From SZUA-254 sp964596065 (GTDB lineage: Bacteria > Bacteroidota > Ignavibacteria > UBA10030 > SZUA-254): DNA of 23,278 nucleotides. Shown piece after piece: positions 23,148 to 23,278 of the stretch. Both the position numbers and the translations under genes were made by a program. Each line of letters opens with the position of its first letter. Within the stretch, counting starts at the first letter, position 1. The notes below the pieces were generated by a model, which saw nothing but the letters and a program-made list of their open reading frames with translations, searched no databases and had not been told where the DNA came from. The stretch is from contig CAZQSM010000035.1 in NCBI GenBank assembly GCA_964596065.1, positions 1 to 23,278 on the forward strand, in the 5' to 3' direction.

Positions 23148-23278
23148 TTATTTGATCAGCACCATTTTCTTCACCCCGGTGTATCCCTCTGACACCAGCC
23201 TGTATGTATAGATACCGCTCGGCAGGTCCCGCGAATCGAACAGGACCGATTTTTCCCCGGGCTCCTGGACTTCATTCA
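23148..23278 (-). CDS. C-terminal end of a T9SS-sorted exported protein (partial)
   Basis: Only the last 43 residues are in the window; the gene enters from the right edge. They read as the second half of a type IX secretion sorting domain: VLFDSRDLPSGIYTYRL followed by GYTGVKKMVLIK and TAA. The LPSGIYxYRL and KKMVLIK elements are classic for these tails in FCB-group bacteria and match the C-terminal domain of the protein at 7055-9220 in kind. The cargo part of the protein is outside the window, so its function is unknown. Confidence 0.82.
   Translation of the reverse strand, partial: NEVQEPGEKSVLFDSRDLPSGIYTYRLVSEGYTGVKKMVLIK

Noticed and set aside
22783..23211. 142-codon plus-strand open frame after the porin
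   Set aside because: It starts inside the porin in another frame, has no ribosome binding site or family features, and runs over the terminator and into the opposite-strand T9SS gene.
1..23278. CRISPR array, tRNA, rRNA, insertion sequence or phage genes
   Set aside because: I saw no regularly spaced repeats, transposase or integrase motifs, or structural RNA signatures anywhere in the window.

Overview
This is a GC-rich, gene-dense bacterial window that contains one 100-N assembly gap at 2190-2289, so it probably comes from a draft or metagenome-assembled genome. Two proteins carry C-terminal type IX secretion (T9SS) sorting domains: the protein at 7055-9220, which has an FPNPFN motif, and a partial gene running off the right edge. 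Together with envelope lipoproteins and outer-membrane proteins, this points to a diderm of the Fibrobacterota-Chlorobiota-Bacteroidota (FCB) assemblage or a related candidate phylum. The lineage cannot be fixed further from sequence alone. Respiratory cytochromes (NrfHA) indicate a capacity for anaerobic nitrite ammonification.

Layout. 11-2306 (+): a redoxin and an ABC-2 exporter (ATPase and permease, the latter interrupted by the gap). 2303-5887 (+): nrfH-nrfA, a secreted alpha/beta-hydrolase-like protein whose nucleophile position is Trp, and a small SnoaL/DUF4440-like lipoprotein. 5845-6687 (-): a SAM methyltransferase. 7055-11661 (+): a secreted VIT/VWA-like protein with a T9SS tail, translationally coupled to a giant DUF2339 membrane protein. 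11714-13959 (+): CorA and an HI0933-family flavoprotein that seems to start at CTG. 13967-16025 (-): a matrixin-like zinc metalloprotease lipoprotein and an AI-2E family permease. 16093-17772 (+): CstA peptide/pyruvate-type transporter. 17757-19829 (-): a SIMPL-domain protein, an unrecognised lipoprotein and a DtxR/MntR-family metalloregulator. 19943-22858 (+): a di-heme DUF1111 lipoprotein, a Rieske lipoprotein and an outer-membrane porin. 23148 to the right edge (-): the tail of a T9SS cargo protein preceded by its terminator.

The most striking unit is 19173-22858. A metalloregulator is divergent from a three-gene operon encoding a porin, a di-heme c-type protein and a bc1-like Rieske lipoprotein. 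A near-perfect DtxR-type palindrome (ATTAGG-CACA-CCTAAT) lies between the two promoters. The simplest reading is a metal-responsive envelope redox and uptake system, perhaps for iron or manganese, that does not match a standard transporter operon.

The second theme is transcription. Several sigma70-like promoters with 16-17 bp spacers can be read, often with an extended TGn -10 element. In three cases (methyltransferase, corA, dtxR-like) the -10 hexamer ends only 5-8 bases before the start codon, which suggests leaderless mRNAs.
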